Shown: positions 1-10,659 of the stretch, one piece after another
Position numbering within the stretch: position 1 is the first letter of the stretch
Layout of the letters: each line of letters begins with the position of its first letter
Assembly (NCBI GenBank): GCA_012845835.1
Contig: JABAKD010000019.1
Span: 6,371,494 to 6,435,493, forward strand
Source: Undaria pinnatifida
Lineage: Eukaryota; Sar; Phaeophyceae; Laminariales; Alariaceae
Direction: 5' to 3'
DNA length: 64,000 nt
The notes under the pieces: generated by a model
Database searches by the model: none
Told to the model about the DNA's origin: nothing
Seen by the model: only the letters and a program-made list of their open reading frames with translations
Program-made: the position numbers and the translations under genes

Positions 1-300
1 ACAGGGTGCGGCGCAGCGCATCGATAGGAGACGTTGACGGAAGCGTCCTATATAGGATCGACAGGCCCACCTCCTCACGCCTACACCTCAAGCCAATCGC
101 TTGAAACAAAGGGCCACCCCTTGGTCGAGCGGATAGTGTTAAAAAGGTAGAACAGGGGATGGGATGAGGAGACGCGAGAAAGCGGACGGAAACGCGGGCG
201 TGGAGTGCCGGAACAAACGTGTTCGAGCGTCATGCGGTCTATGTGGCACAGCAGTCGCATGTGGTGCTGCTGGCGAATGTCACGAAAGAGTAATCATCAT

Positions 301-900
301 CGACCTGTCAATTTGTGCTGAAAATGGCGCGAGTTGGTGTTGCCTTTGTGTTGAGGCGGCCTTTGACGCGCGTGCGAGGTGTTCGAGGCCGCAGAATTAG
401 GAGCGGTAAGGACGGTCGAAGAGGAGGAGTTGCTAGACCACAACGGTCCGAGCGGTGGTGACAACGGCAGCAGCGACAGCGGCAGCGGCAGCGGCAGCGG
501 CAGCGGCAGCGGCAGCAACAGCGGCAGCGACAGCGGCAGCGACAGCGGAAGTGGCAATGGCAGTGATGACGATGGAGACAGGCCCGGGATACAAGTCGGT
601 GACACCCCCCCCGAGGATTCCGGCACGACTATTAGTTTGTACGTAAAATGGCGCGAGTTGTTGTTGCCTCTGTGTGTTGGGGCGATCCTTGGCGCGTGCG
701 TGAGGTGTTCGAAGCCGCGGGGGGTTAGGAACGGTGAAGGCGATCGAAGATGAGGAGTTGATAAACTGCGACGGTGCAAGCGATGGTGACATCGGCGGCA
801 GGAACAGTGGAATGAACTGCGGAAGTGGCAACGGCAGTGACGACGACGGAGACTGGCCCGGGGCAGAAGTCGGTGACACCCCCCCCCAGGATGCCGACAA
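301..900 (+). repeat. Tandem duplication (324-bp period) with acidic/SG-rich reading frames
   Basis: Two adjacent copies start near 301 and 625; the shared AAAATGGCGCGAGTTG occurs at 321 and 645, a 324-bp period. Both copies carry a similar acidic reading frame: copy 1 (frame 379-753) reads VEEEELLDHNG, then an SG-rich stretch, then DDDGDRPGIQVGDTPP. Copy 2 (frame 734-1126) reads IEDEELINCDG, then DDDGDWPGAEVGDTPP. Conservation of protein-like signatures across both copies hints that the unit was once coding, possibly inside a retroelement or a repeat-containing protein. I recognise no family. Copy 1 holds a (GGCAGC)n expansion at about 463-550 that copy 2 lacks. No promoter, splice site or credible full gene could be assigned. 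Confidence 0.6.
463..550. repeat. (GGCAGC)n microsatellite
   Basis: An imperfect hexanucleotide tract with GGCAGC, GACAGC and AACAGC units. In one + frame it encodes Gly-Ser repeats and in the other frames poly-Ala or Gln/Thr-rich runs, which explains several long but spurious open frames on both strands here. Confidence 0.9.
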
Positions 901-1129
901 TACTACCCCAGGGGCGACGTTAGCGTCTGAAGGTACCAGGCAACAGCCCAAGACGAAGAGGTCCCCGACCAAACGCAGCGGTCAAGGTACCTGGCGCCCC
1001 ATCCGGCGTCTCCTCTGCGCCGACTCTTTTGACCCCTTCTGTGCCCGCCCATACTTGTTCGACCCCTGCTGTGAGCGCGCCTGCTCTAACCTATTTATCG
1101 CGCGCCATGCCTCCACCAACCGCTAACCC

Positions 1130-1850
1130 TCCCCACCCCAGCTCTGGTACTATAGTCCCACCCGCCCGCCGACTTCTCATCACCTACGGAAGTCGAGGCA
1201 GCGCAGCCCATCGTCGCACGCCTCGAGCACCAGATACAAGTGGCAACGGACTCGCTTCGTACCGCATGGACGGCACGGGTCGAGTCCTGGATGAAACCGC
1301 CGATCAACTGCGTGCCCGCTTGGACGTCGTCCTCGCCCAGCAAACTGCGTTCCATGCGTCTATTTCTCCGTCTGCCGTAACATCTGCCCCTGCATCTCGG
1401 CCAACGACGGTCTTGCACCTTCCCCGCACGCTTTGCAGATGCGGAACCTTCCCTTTTCTGGAGAGTCCTCTGGGATTTGCTTGTTAGGGTACATGACGTT
1501 CCTGACCCTCACCGAGGCTTGATCACAAAAGTTGCTGCAGACCTAGGTGCATATTTCCGCGCAGCCGAAGACCACACCGTTATATATGCCTCGGAGTACG
1601 TGGCCGGCTTCACCCGACACAGGTACCAGGCCGGCCCGTAGGAACTCCTTCACGTTTTCCGGGCGTTCCACGCCCATATCACCAAGCATGTGTGGGCGCG
1701 TCGTCCCTCGGTTGCTCAGACGACCGAGCTAAGAGGCCTCAGTGGGACGATGACAAAGATGGTGACGGAAATCAATCATCATGGTCGAGGCAGCTGTTAC
1801 GGCGGACGGAGAAAAAGACGCATGGAACGCTGTTTGCTGGGCGAGGACAA
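1130..1850 (+). pseudogene. Decayed coding remnant, possibly gag-like
   Basis: Protein-like sequence appears in successive + frames broken by stops and shifts. About 1178-1375 reads AAQPIVARLEHQIQVATDSL and continues to a stop. About 1430-1640 reads EPSLFWRVLWDLLVRVHDVP, then GLITKVAADLGAYFRAAEDH, and stops at about 1640. About 1646-1857 reads LLHVFRAFHAHITKHVWARR, then GLSGTMTKMVTEIN, ending in TAA. The pieces look like degraded coding sequence more than random translation; their order and composition would fit a retroelement capsid region, but no diagnostic motif such as a CCHC knuckle is present. The last segment overlaps the right arm of an inverted repeat. Confidence 0.35.
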
Positions 1851-1853
1851 CAT
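1324..1853. repeat. Inverted repeat, arms of about 70 bp
   Basis: The left arm (about 1324-1398) and right arm (about 1784-1853) are reverse complements with only a handful of mismatches. The right arm contains GACGCATGGAACGCTGTTTG; the left arm holds the complement of GACGCATGGAACGCAGTTTG. The spacer is about 390 bp. It looks like a local inverted duplication inside the decayed coding region. Confidence 0.75.
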
Positions 1854-1954
1854 CTAAGCGAGCACGCAGTTGGAGAGTACAAAAGACGTTCAAGGGTCAA
1901 TCGGGGGAGGGAGTGTAGGCGCAGCTTACGCACGAGGAGGGGGGGTGGGAGGGG

Positions 1955-2185
1955 CGTACTCATTTATTTGCTTGCCTTAGTAATTTGACCATTGACCACG
2001 CATCCCTTTCGAGACGGGGCACCGTTCCTACTCCTAATAGAGACGCCTCCGACATTGGAGGGGGGGGGGGGGCGTAGTCATTTGTTGCTTGCCTTGGTCA
2101 TTTGACCATTGACCACGCATCCCTTTCGAGACGGAGCACCGTTCCTACTCCTAATAGAGGCACCTCCAACATTGGGGGGTGGGGC
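1955..2185 (+). repeat. Dispersed repeat family D, two tandem copies
   Basis: Two head-to-tail copies (about 1958-2058 and 2075-2180) share ATTTGACCATTGACCACGCA followed by CCCTTTCGAGACGG and ACCGTTCCTACTCCTAATAG. They are separated by a poly-G run. Another + copy lies at 26851-26955 inside an intron, and a partial - copy at about 42870-42945. Family type is unknown. Confidence 0.8.
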
Positions 2186-2289
2186 TCAGGGCAGGGGCAC
2201 GAACGTGGGGTGTATGAAAGAAAATCCCTCTATGAAATAAGTCATATCATCCCACCAAATCTTCACTATGTACGTGAGCCGACCTCTCA

Positions 2290-3240
2290 TTGAAATCAAC
2301 ACAAGCGCGGTCTTTCCAACCAGCTAAAATATCACGGCGATTAGGATCTAATGCTTATGGCGCATTTGAATTGTCCAAACGTGGTACACAGAGCGGGGCA
2401 AATGGTGCCGGTGTCGAGGGGGTACCGCGACTCATACCAGAGCTCGGCATGGAGCTACGCCGACAAAAAATGTATGGGGGCAACTGGTCTACATCTTGTG
2501 TTGGCAGAGGGGTTCTGCTCGAAAACAGGGGCAACAGATACCGGGGTGAACAACTACTCCATGCCGTAGGGGTACCATTGAAAATATCGTGTGGGAGGGG
2601 ATCACTCGGGTTGACTATCTGTGGGCCGGGCATGTTTCGTTCTATAAACAGCAAGGAGTGAACAAATCTGATCGTACTCAATGTGGAGGCGCTCGATCGA
2701 AAGAGACTCTAAAACGTTGCGCTCATGGATCCCTGACATGGCCTACTGAGTCAGGCGGCAGTGGTTCTTCTGAATGAAAGTGATCTACGGGCGCGGTTGC
2801 TGGAATATCGACAGAATTCGAGGATACCAAATTGTCTGAGGAGATCTTGTTTTTTTTTCAGAATCTTCAAACAATCATGGAACCACACCTACCTGCTGTC
2901 AGGTTAAGTGAGGAACGGCAGGTTCTGCTACAGCATCATGCATGGTAGAGACTGCCTGAAATGCAATAATAGGCGTGCAGCGTCGGTATCTGTAACATCT
3001 CTTAACAAAATGCTGGGGAGTGTGAGTGGGAGCGAGAGCGAGCAGGGGCATTTCGCAGAAAGTCGGAGATGATTGATGCGCAACCAATCGAAATATTCAT
3101 ACAAAAGGATGCTCATTGGGCTATTCGTGAGAGATCCTGGATGACAAAAGTCTCTACGAGGCGCTCATCTGACCCAAAACCAAACCCGATTCGTCGCGAG
3201 GTCTGCACGCCGCAGAACTCGGGGCGACGACATATGTGGC
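2290..3240. other. No gene assigned; open frame of unknown meaning
   Basis: A 123-codon + frame at 2290-2661 is the longest here but matches no family I know and has no supporting splice sites. The rest up to 3240 shows no coding signal, tRNA or repeat that I could tie to another copy in the window. Confidence 0.4.
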
Positions 3241-3353
3241 GATGTGGCGTTATATATATATATATATTTTTCCCCCCGCTCCCTCTTGCTCAAACGGTCC
3301 ACCTAACATCGAAAGCACCTCATTATTTTTCTAGGTCCACCCATGCCGCTGCT

Positions 3354-3446
3354 CCAATTCATGCCCCCCCCCCCAACCCAAAGCTGTTTAAAACCCTTTT
3401 TTTCCAACCCCCCCCACCCCCGCCAACCCACCCCCTCGAACACTTC
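3354..3446. repeat. C-rich low-complexity tract
   Basis: Poly-C runs interrupted by short AT pieces. Proline-rich frames across it are low-complexity translation, not genes. Confidence 0.8.
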
Positions 3447-3547
3447 GCCCTCTCCTCACTGGTTGTACGACTTACAGGATATACATGATATACTGCCCTC
3501 CCCTTCGCGGTTGTTATACGACTTACGGGATATACTTGATGAACAGA

Positions 3548-3815
3548 TGCATTTCCTTCCACAGCTGTCAGATTTTGTCCCCCTCAAAGACGGGTTTTAT
3601 AGTTTCCGCGCACAGACTGACTAACATCACCCTGGTGACCCTGATAGCCACACTGTAGTTCCAAGGGGAGTCGCCGACCTATATCCTCAATGAGGACACA
3701 CAATCCGTAATACGCGCGATCGGAGTATCACACACAGCTTGCAAAGATGAGTTTCGACAAAACCTTCGATCTCACAGCTGGGGTGTATGTTTATTTTATA
3801 CGTAATATGTATATG
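3548..3815 (+). repeat. Dispersed repeat family B, copy 1
   Basis: A repeat of about 260 bp. Reading +, it starts near CCACAGCTGTCAGATTTTGT, passes through TATAGTTTCCGCGCACAGAC and GGAGTCGCCGACCTATATCC, then CGCGATCGGAGTATCACAC and CTTGCAAAGATGAG, ending near a pyrimidine-rich tract. Other copies: 12590-12830 (same orientation), and 21186-21360, 55010-55300, 61577-61830 and a partial 62408-62520 (opposite orientation). No reading frame is conserved. It is probably a non-autonomous mobile element. Confidence 0.85.
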
Positions 3816-4140
3816 TATAATTGTGTTTTTTTTTTCTTTGGGCACATATCTTCGTGCTCGCACCTTTGTCCCAAACGTCGGGTGGGGTGGGCACAATTCG
3901 ACCGTCGGGCTCACGTTGCCGGAGGTTTGGGCGCGATCCGTGCAGTGTGTCGCGCGTGGCAAGCATTTTAAACTTTTTTGGCCTTGGGCACACTTAAGGC
4001 AAATCCCCGGGTTTCCGCAACATCCCCGGGGATTGGGTTTCTGCATCCCCTATCCCCGCGTCCGTACGTAAGGTTTGGTTGCAAACCGGGCTTTTCTCCT
4101 CGTAGAGGGTACACGTTTCATTCCCTCTTTTTGCACAGAG

Positions 4141-5326
4141 CACCACGCTACGATCCTGCCGCCCAGCAGCAGTCCAGCCCCCTAGCAGCAGCAGCCTGCA
4201 ACTCTATGCGCGTGCTGCTGCTGTTGTAGTAGCTGATTCTTTGATCGGAGCGTGGCGTTTGTCACCCCACCATACCCCATATTTCTGGTGTGCTGCCGCT
4301 TCGGGCGCATCTCCATTGCACGTCCACAGATCGCGTCAATTTGGTCGGTAATATAATATACGTTTTAATTGTAATTAATATACAAACCTATCCTTACATT
4401 TGCGTCCAAAGGGGCAATATTTTTCCGTACTACACACGTACCAGAGGGGCATTGTTGTGTGTCGGAGATTTTTCTCATGCCACAGATGACAGGTACCAAA
4501 CATGAGGACGGCACAACGCTACGTGCACAACCCTACCGCACAGCAGCAGTAGTGGTACACATCATGCACATGCGCGTGGCGAGTCCTCTCTACGCTGAGG
4601 CGAGTTGCTTTCGTCTCCACGAGGGGATGATTTTAAATCGGACGACGACCAAAACAATCCAGCGTAATTTTTCTTGACTCTAAAAAGCAAACAGCAGTGG
4701 ATATAGGCGCTAATGGCACCACGCTACGATTCTGCCGCCCAGAAGCGGTCCAGCCCCTCAGCATCAGCAGTCTGCAACCCTATGCGCGCGTGGCTGCTGC
4801 TGTTGTAGAAGCTGATTGTTTGATCGGAGCGTGCCATTTGTCACCCAACCTGCCATTTGCCACCCCACCATACGAGTACTCCATATTTCCGCTGTGCTGA
4901 CGCTTCATGCGCATCTCCATCGCATGTCCATAGATCGCGTCAATTTTGGCGGTAGTATAGGAACCTTTTACATACTAATTTATATACCACCCCACAAATT
5001 TACATTTACGTCCAAATAGACTGTATTTTTACGTACATAACAGAGAGGTAATGTTATGGGTCGGAGATTTTGCTCACACCACAGATGACAGGGACTAGAC
5101 AACATGAGGACAGCACAACGCTACGTGTACAACCTTGCCGCACAGCAGCAGCAGTAGGATACATCATGTACGTGCGCGTGGCGAGTCCTCGCTATGCTGA
5201 GGCGAGTTGCTTTCGTCTCCACGAGGGGACGATTTTGGATCGGACGACGATCAAAACAATCCTCCAGCGTAACTTTTCTTGAATCTAAGAAGCGAACAGC
5301 AGTGGATATAGATAGGCGCTGATGCT
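4141..5326 (+). repeat. Tandem duplication, period 576 bp
   Basis: CACCACGCTACGAT begins at 4141 and again at 4717. The two copies (4141-4716 and about 4717-5326) align through the CAGCAG-rich start, GATCGGAGCGTG, GATCGCGTCAATTT and GGCGAGTTGCTTTCGTCTCC to a shared AGCAGTGGATATAG end. Each copy has a matching open frame (4459-4677 and 5070-5282) with shared segments such as YAEASCFRLHEG and IQRNFS/LQRNFS. Their similarity follows from the DNA duplication and is not by itself evidence of selection. Divergence is clearly higher than for the duplication at 24451. Confidence 0.85.
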
Positions 5327-5747
5327 CCATGAGAAAGGGCTTCTCTGTCTCAGCGACAATAGAAGCCCTACAGTTCCTCATTCCGCGCACTCTCTGCGAC
5401 GAACTGGTGGTGAAGGGGGATGATTGCCCATCCTGGCGTGTATCACTCGTCGTGAAGTTCAATATCTGGCTCAACAAGAAGACACGAAGTTAAGAGTACT
5501 TTTTGTGAAATTGCTGATTTACATACGAAACAGGAGAAACAAAGAAAAAACATCAAAACCACGATACAAAGACGGCGCACGGAACAACTGCTGGTTTTGT
5601 TTTTTTTGCCGGTTGAACATCCACCTTTCGACCTTTTATTTTTCACCACGCAAATTTTACTGCATAAGAGTCGCCCGTATAGGAAGTCCGCATCGTACGA
5701 GTACTGGCGCTGGACACGTCCTCATCATAGGATCACCACTTATTGAC

Positions 5748-5845
5748 TTTTTTTTCTTTTTTTTTATCCTCCGGCGGATGGGGAAAAATAAAGCTTTAGC
5801 TCGCCACACTTCGACGTATTTTCATACACTTATTTACGGTTTTCC
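5748..5845 (-). mobile_element. Poly(A)-tailed 3' end, repeat family E (copy 1)
   Basis: Read on the - strand, the unit ends with a hallmark sequence (on +: CTCCGGCGGATGGGGAAAA, then AAAGCTTTAGCTC) followed by a poly(A) tail, seen on + as a T-run at 5750-5766. Other copies at 34712-34835, 35572-35620 and 60163-60262 share the same 3' end and tail but extend different distances 5'. A constant tailed 3' end with variable 5' truncation is typical of target-primed LINE/SINE insertion. Confidence 0.7.
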
Positions 5846-5849
5846 ACCA

Positions 5850-6600
5850 CGACGGGAAGAGAGCGAACCGTACCCGGGAGGGCGCCTTCCCACACTCCGC
5901 TTCTCGAGCTGCGGACAAGAAGATAGTTTTCACTACCACCAGGTACATCTTATTTGCCCACAGACGGTCGTCAGATCAGATGTTGGATGCTTGGGTTTCG
6001 TTCTTGCGCCACTCCTTTAGGCACTTCCCGGAGGGGAACCTTGTACTACGGTATACTGAGTATTTTTTTGTCAGTGAGCGTCAACCTTTTTACGTACGTA
6101 TTCAATCTTTTTACGTACGTACGTATCAACTTGACGGTTAGTACGAGTATCATGACCGAACAACACATTCGCTTCGACCTATCCTTCCAAGTGTCCGATG
6201 GTCTTGGAATCCCGGCGTTGCGCGTCAACACAGAAACCTTCGTTGTACAGGGTGCATGCACAACATTTGCTCGTCCTGTTTTCGGAATTTTTTTGTCGGA
6301 TCTGGCGCTGGGTCCCGCTCCCCTTGATCAAAAAGACAAATGCGGCGAGTTGGAAACCCATTCGGATAAAGTCCAAATGTCGAGAGACAGCCCACAGCAG
6401 CTGTCGGCTTCTACCAGAACCTCTTGAGCTATGCACCCACCGCTGCTACGACCGCACCCGATATGCCACGAGGTAAGCTTCAAGTTGCCTGTGGTTCAGT
6501 GAATCGACCTGTGCGTGCTCGAGTGGGCGTATTCAGACCTTTGCGCCAACAAGTGCTCGACACAGGTTCACAAGAATTATCACAAACAGGTATTGTATTC
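5850..6600. other. No gene seen
   Basis: Overlapping short frames on both strands with no recognisable product. A small (ACGT)n cluster lies at about 6090-6125. Confidence 0.4.
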
Positions 6601-6606
6601 TCACCG

Positions 6607-6960
6607 TAACTCGCATAATCAAGTCTGTGGTCACAGGACAGGCTCCAGTCACTCTGGAGCACTCGTGGAAAAATACCCCAGGGCAAAGAAAAGCACAAAC
6701 AAAACCAAAAGTGGTCTTACACGCATATATCAATTGCTGGAGCAATTCATGCATCGCCAAAAAAAATACCAACAACGCAGCTTGCAAAGATGAGTATTGA
6801 CCTAAAATTCGTCGTACTCACGGCTGACGTCCTTGAAATTTGTTCATAAAAAATAGAGGGGGAAAAAAAAGAAATCGGAAGTCAGCCTACGTACGTGCCA
6901 GGCCCATACTGGTACCCACGCGCGTTTCAAGACTCGCATACCTGGTATGAAACAGCAGGA
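6607..6960 (+). repeat. Dispersed repeat family F, copy 1
   Basis: It shares TCGCATAATCAAGTC, GGCTCCAGTCACTCTGGAGC (a self-complementary CTCCAG..CTGGAG hairpin), a GCAATTCATGC segment, and AGTCAGCCTACG followed by GTGCCAGG and CCATACTGGT with a copy at 32088-32330. Copy 1 is longer and contains inserted sequence, including a scrap of family B at about 6780-6800 (GCTTGCAAAGATGAGT). Confidence 0.75.
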
Positions 6961-6964
6961 GTCC

Positions 6965-7150
6965 CCCAGTGACATGGCGAGGCGGTGTGCCAGAGCAAGG
7001 TAACCGCCTTATTGGAGGAAGCCGCCTTATTCATTCCAGGTGATGAGTGCAAATCCCCACTACCTGCTACGAGCGCCAAGCGATTTTGACCGCCTTATAT
7101 GGGGATACCGCCTTAAATTGGGGTACCGCCTTATTGGGGGACCCCTAGTG
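6965..7150 (-). mobile_element. Repeat family L, copy 1, with GGCGGT-rich ends
   Basis: Read on -, it begins AGGGGTCCCCCAATAAGGCG and contains several AATAAGGCGG motifs, a TATAAGGCGGT segment and ATCGCTTGGC, ending near CTCTGGCACA. A second copy in the opposite orientation lies at 12975-13135. The repeated GGCGGT/ACCGCC boxes in both orientations make it foldback-like. Class unknown. Confidence 0.7.
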
Positions 7151-7519
7151 CACTAGAATTCCAAGTAGGTTGGCCCAAACAACGCGAAAACATGGGTTCG
7201 GTTCTAATACTGCTATCAGTACAGCTATTCAACTATCTATCTCGCTCTCTATCCACGCGACAGAGATCAGCGGTTATGAGGCCCAAGCGTGTTGTGTTTG
7301 GTCGTCCTCGCGAGGTACACAGTAGTACTTGTAGCAGTGCGGGGTTCCAGCGCATAATTTGGTCCGGATTAGGATTGCGCGGGACCGTGTGTACCTGCAC
7401 CGGTAGGCTTTTTTGCTCACTTAAATCTTGGCATTCGTGATTCGTAGCCTATGTTAGGTGTGTACTCTCATTGTTCGATGTTATCCCGACCATTTAGCTA
7501 TCTTGCACTAACTGTAGCG

Positions 7520-7830
7520 CACTGGTGAGCTATATGAGCTACATGAGCTTCACATGTTTCCTCGGCTCGAGCTACGGGACGTATCTCATCTCCACGTGTT
7601 TCAAAGCTTGAGCTATGGTAGAAGATACCTGGAAGCTCATATGCGCATATTTGTCCAGGGTGAGCTATAGGAACTGCGTGAGCTGCACGTGGTTCACCGG
7701 GATGAGCTTTGAAGAGCTGCATGAGCTACGTACACGCGTTTCCCTGGTTTGAGCTATAGGAGATAGCTCTTCTGCACGCGTTTAGAAGGCGTGAGCTATA
7801 AGCGACAGATGATCTAGCTCATGAGTTGTC
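7520..7830. repeat. GAGCTAT-rich degenerate minisatellite
   Basis: Many spaced GAGCTAYATGAGCTACR and GTGAGCTATAGG units, imperfectly periodic. No reading frame is consistent with it. Confidence 0.7.
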
Positions 7831-8321
7831 CGGGGTGCGCTACCTTCTCACACACGGAGCATCCATTGTGTTGAGACGCCAGCAGGGCCAATGCAGTAGT
7901 AGGGTACCATGCCGAATTCGGGGAGCATAGCTTTGCGGCAAAAGTGCTCCAAGCGGTCGGTTTCGCCGAGCACTCGTACACAGTCAGCCAAAATACTGCT
8001 GCGGTACAACAGTCAGTACTCATCATTTAAATTCTAAGTCATCCCGACCATTTTTGCTGCCTTCTTTGTGGCGACTCAGCGAAGCGTTGCCCATTTTGTT
8101 GAGACAAGCCAGCAGGTTACAGCAGTAGAATACTAAGGGTACCGTGCCAAGTTTGGAGTCCATAATTTTGTAGTATCAAGTGTTCCAACGAAGTTCACGG
8201 AGCACTCGTACACGGTAGCAGTCAGTATCCAGCTCTCAGTATTCATCGTCTGGTTTGCAGAACTTTGAGTCGGCAGGATTTCGCGACTATTAATCGGTAG
8301 GTGCCGTTCATCAACGAATCT

Positions 8322-8382
8322 ACTTTAGTCGGTAAGTCGGCTGGCGTAGCCAGCTGGTGGCCACCAACTTGCCGACTAAAGT
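8322..8382. repeat. 61-bp cloverleaf-like foldback
   Basis: A 16-bp outer stem (ACTTTAGTCGGTAAGT pairing with ACTTGCCGACTAAAGT, one G-T type mismatch) encloses two perfect inner hairpins, GGCTGGCGTAGCC/AGC and TGGTGGCCACCA. The result is a three-way junction with almost no unpaired bases. It is not a tRNA: there is no box A or box B pair. Confidence 0.8.
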
Positions 8383-8834
8383 CAGGCGATCAAAGCCAAA
8401 TTAGCTCCCCCCTGCCGAGGGGACCCCGCTCAAAAAAGACCCGAAAGCATCCCGCATTCAACAATCCTTCGTACAAGTATGGAATCCGAATAAGCCGGAT
8501 AGTCGGCACTTCCGTTGCACGAGTAACTAGTCCAACTGATAACTAGACGGTGACTTAAGTCGTGACGACTCACAGCTCTGCTGATTTGTCACCGCGACCA
8601 GTTTGCTACGTTGCACCTTGTCCCTATGCGGAGCGCGGAGCGTTCATTTTGTTGCCAAACCTCAGAAGGTTGCAGCAGCAGTAGGAGGCTACAGCAGTAA
8701 TGGATTTTTTTTTGTACCAAACAAGAGCTCTCAACATATTCATGGAACACTTGTACGAGTACACATTCGGTAATAGATAAAGCAGCGTGCCGGCTTGCAT
8801 CTTTTTTCTGCCCGCGTGTTCGCTGCGGTTGATT

Positions 8835-9010
8835 GCATGGCCAAATCACCTTGCTGTATTTGCAAATGTGTATCTCCGTCTCGTAGTTTGTGACCACAGC
8901 AGTAGCAGAGCTCGTCTCTCAACTGTAGAAGGCATCGGCATGGGCACTGGTTGGGCTGGATGTAGATATGGTTGATAAGATCAGTTCAATGTGAAGAACA
9001 TACACAGCAG
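8835..9010 (+). repeat. Dispersed repeat pair, copy 1
   Basis: TTGCTGTATTTGCA, CAGAGCTCGTCTCT and GGCACTGG followed by a GTGAAGAACA-like end recur in the same order at 59460-59650. Moderately diverged; class unknown. Confidence 0.6.
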
Positions 9011-9247
9011 AAGTCAGTGTACAGCGGAATCGAGTATTCATTACGTTGATGTGAACTCGATGTCCCAACCATTGTGGTGTTTTCTTTTGGTCACTTCGGC
9101 GGGGAGCAGGGGGTCTTCTTTGTTGCGGCAACCCAGCAGGTTACGACAGCAGTAGGCTGCTAAAGTGCCATGCCGAGTTTTGGGGACAATACCTTTGTGG
9201 CAACAAGCGCTGCCAACAGGTTCGTCGAGCAGTCAGTCGTACACAGC

Positions 9248-9575
9248 AGTAAGCCGGTCGCCCCGGTGGTCTTGTGGTTAACCTCGAACACTACTACGGT
9301 TGGAGTCAGGGGTTCAAATCTCGGTGTGGAGATTTTTATTTTTTGAGACACCAATTGTCGAGAAAGCTTTATAGCGTGGGTAGGCACAATTCGACGTGAG
9401 TCGACGAGGGAAGAAAGTGCTGAATTATTAACACGATAAAAATTAAGGCGTGCCGAAGTGGGTAGGGGGGAGAAGAGCCTGCTTGGTGGCCCCGGGTTTG
9501 AGTTACGTCTAGGGAGAGAGAAAGAGAAAGAAAAAAGTGCGAAGATAATAAATGGGGATGAGCAACAAGAAAAAA
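9248..9575 (+). mobile_element. tRNA-derived SINE, copy 1
   Basis: The head begins GGTCGCCCCGGTGGTCTTGT, with a box A-like TGGTCTTGTGGTTA and a box B-like GGGGTTCAAATCTC about 45 bases downstream, as in Pol III promoters of tRNA-derived SINEs. The body includes AAGAAAGTGCTGAATTATTA and ACGATAAAAATTAAGGC. The 3' part includes GAAGAGCCTGCTTGGTGG, CCCCGGGTTTGAGTTACGTC and GCGAAGATAATAAATGGGGA and ends A-rich. It closely matches 16243-16560 and is inserted in the family J array. Confidence 0.85.
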
Positions 9576-10004
9576 ACAGCAGGCTAGCATTCTCATCGTT
9601 TGAAATTTAATGTCATTCCGACCATTTTGCTCCCTTCTTTTGTTGTCACTCGGCGGAGGGCGGAGCGTCCGTTTTGATGCGACAAGCCACCAAGTCACGC
9701 AAACAGGATGCTAAGGGTGTACCATATCGAGCTTGAGTACCATACCTTCGCAACAAGTATTCCAAAGAGTTTCACCGAGCGCTGGTAGGCAGTCGGTATG
9801 CAGCAGCAAGTCAATATTCTCATAGTTTAAGATTTATATCATCCCAACTATTTTGGCTACCTTTACGTTGCCACTCAGTAGTGGGCTGAGCGTTCATTTT
9901 GTCAGGACAAAGCAGCAAGTCACAGTGCGATGCTACAGAAGTAGTGGGGTATATACCATGCCGAGCTTGGGGTCCATACCTTTGTGGCAACGAAGTGCCG
10001 GCGT

Positions 10005-10300
10005 CCACAGTGGTCCCGTAGTACGCCGCGCAACTTGTGAGGTCAACGTCGTAGGGTTCGTCTCAAGGGACTCTTTCGTGCAAATAGGCAGGCCGAAAGC
10101 GCGAGAGCGTGAGTTGGCGAAATTCGATGAAAATCGACGAGCGTAAAACGCTCAAAAGTGGGAATGCTTTACCCTATGCACGATAAAAATAAAGGCAAGT
10201 ACAGGGGGGGGGAGAGAAGACACCCGTGACCACGGCTTGTCCAGAAGGGTCGCTGAGGGTGAAACCTCTTACGAGTTGAGCTGGAGGGTGAAAGTGGCGG
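10005..10300 (+). mobile_element. tRNA-derived SINE, copy with a diverged head
   Basis: The head is degenerate (AGTGGTCCCGTAGTACG..., TAGGGTTCGTCTC). The body is clear: AAAGCGCGAGAGCGTGAGTT, ATGAAAATCGACGAG, CCCTATGCACGATAAAAAT, then CACCCGTGACCACGGCTTGT and CCAGAAGG. The same body and tail occur at 61408-61555, defining a second 3'-end variant of the family. Confidence 0.75.
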
Positions 10301-10659
10301 TTTAAAAAAAAAACTTACCGAGTTTGGGGGCCATACCGTTGTGACAACCAAGTGGGCCAAAGAGGGTCGCCGAGCACTCGTGACGCAGTTAATATACGGC
10401 TGTCAGTACTCATTGTTTATTTGGTGTCACGCCGACCTTTTTTTCTACCTTGCCTAGGCATTCGTCGAGGAGCAGAGCGTTCGTTTTGTTGCGGCATCCC
10501 AGCAAATCACAGCAGTAGGATCGCTATAAACATAAGGTGTACCACTCCCTAGTTTGGGGGGCTTGCCTTTGTGACAATAAGTTATCCAAACGGGCTCCAC
10601 GAATGACCTCGTACACAGTTGGTGGACAGCAGTCAGTACTCACCATCTCTTTGATATTG

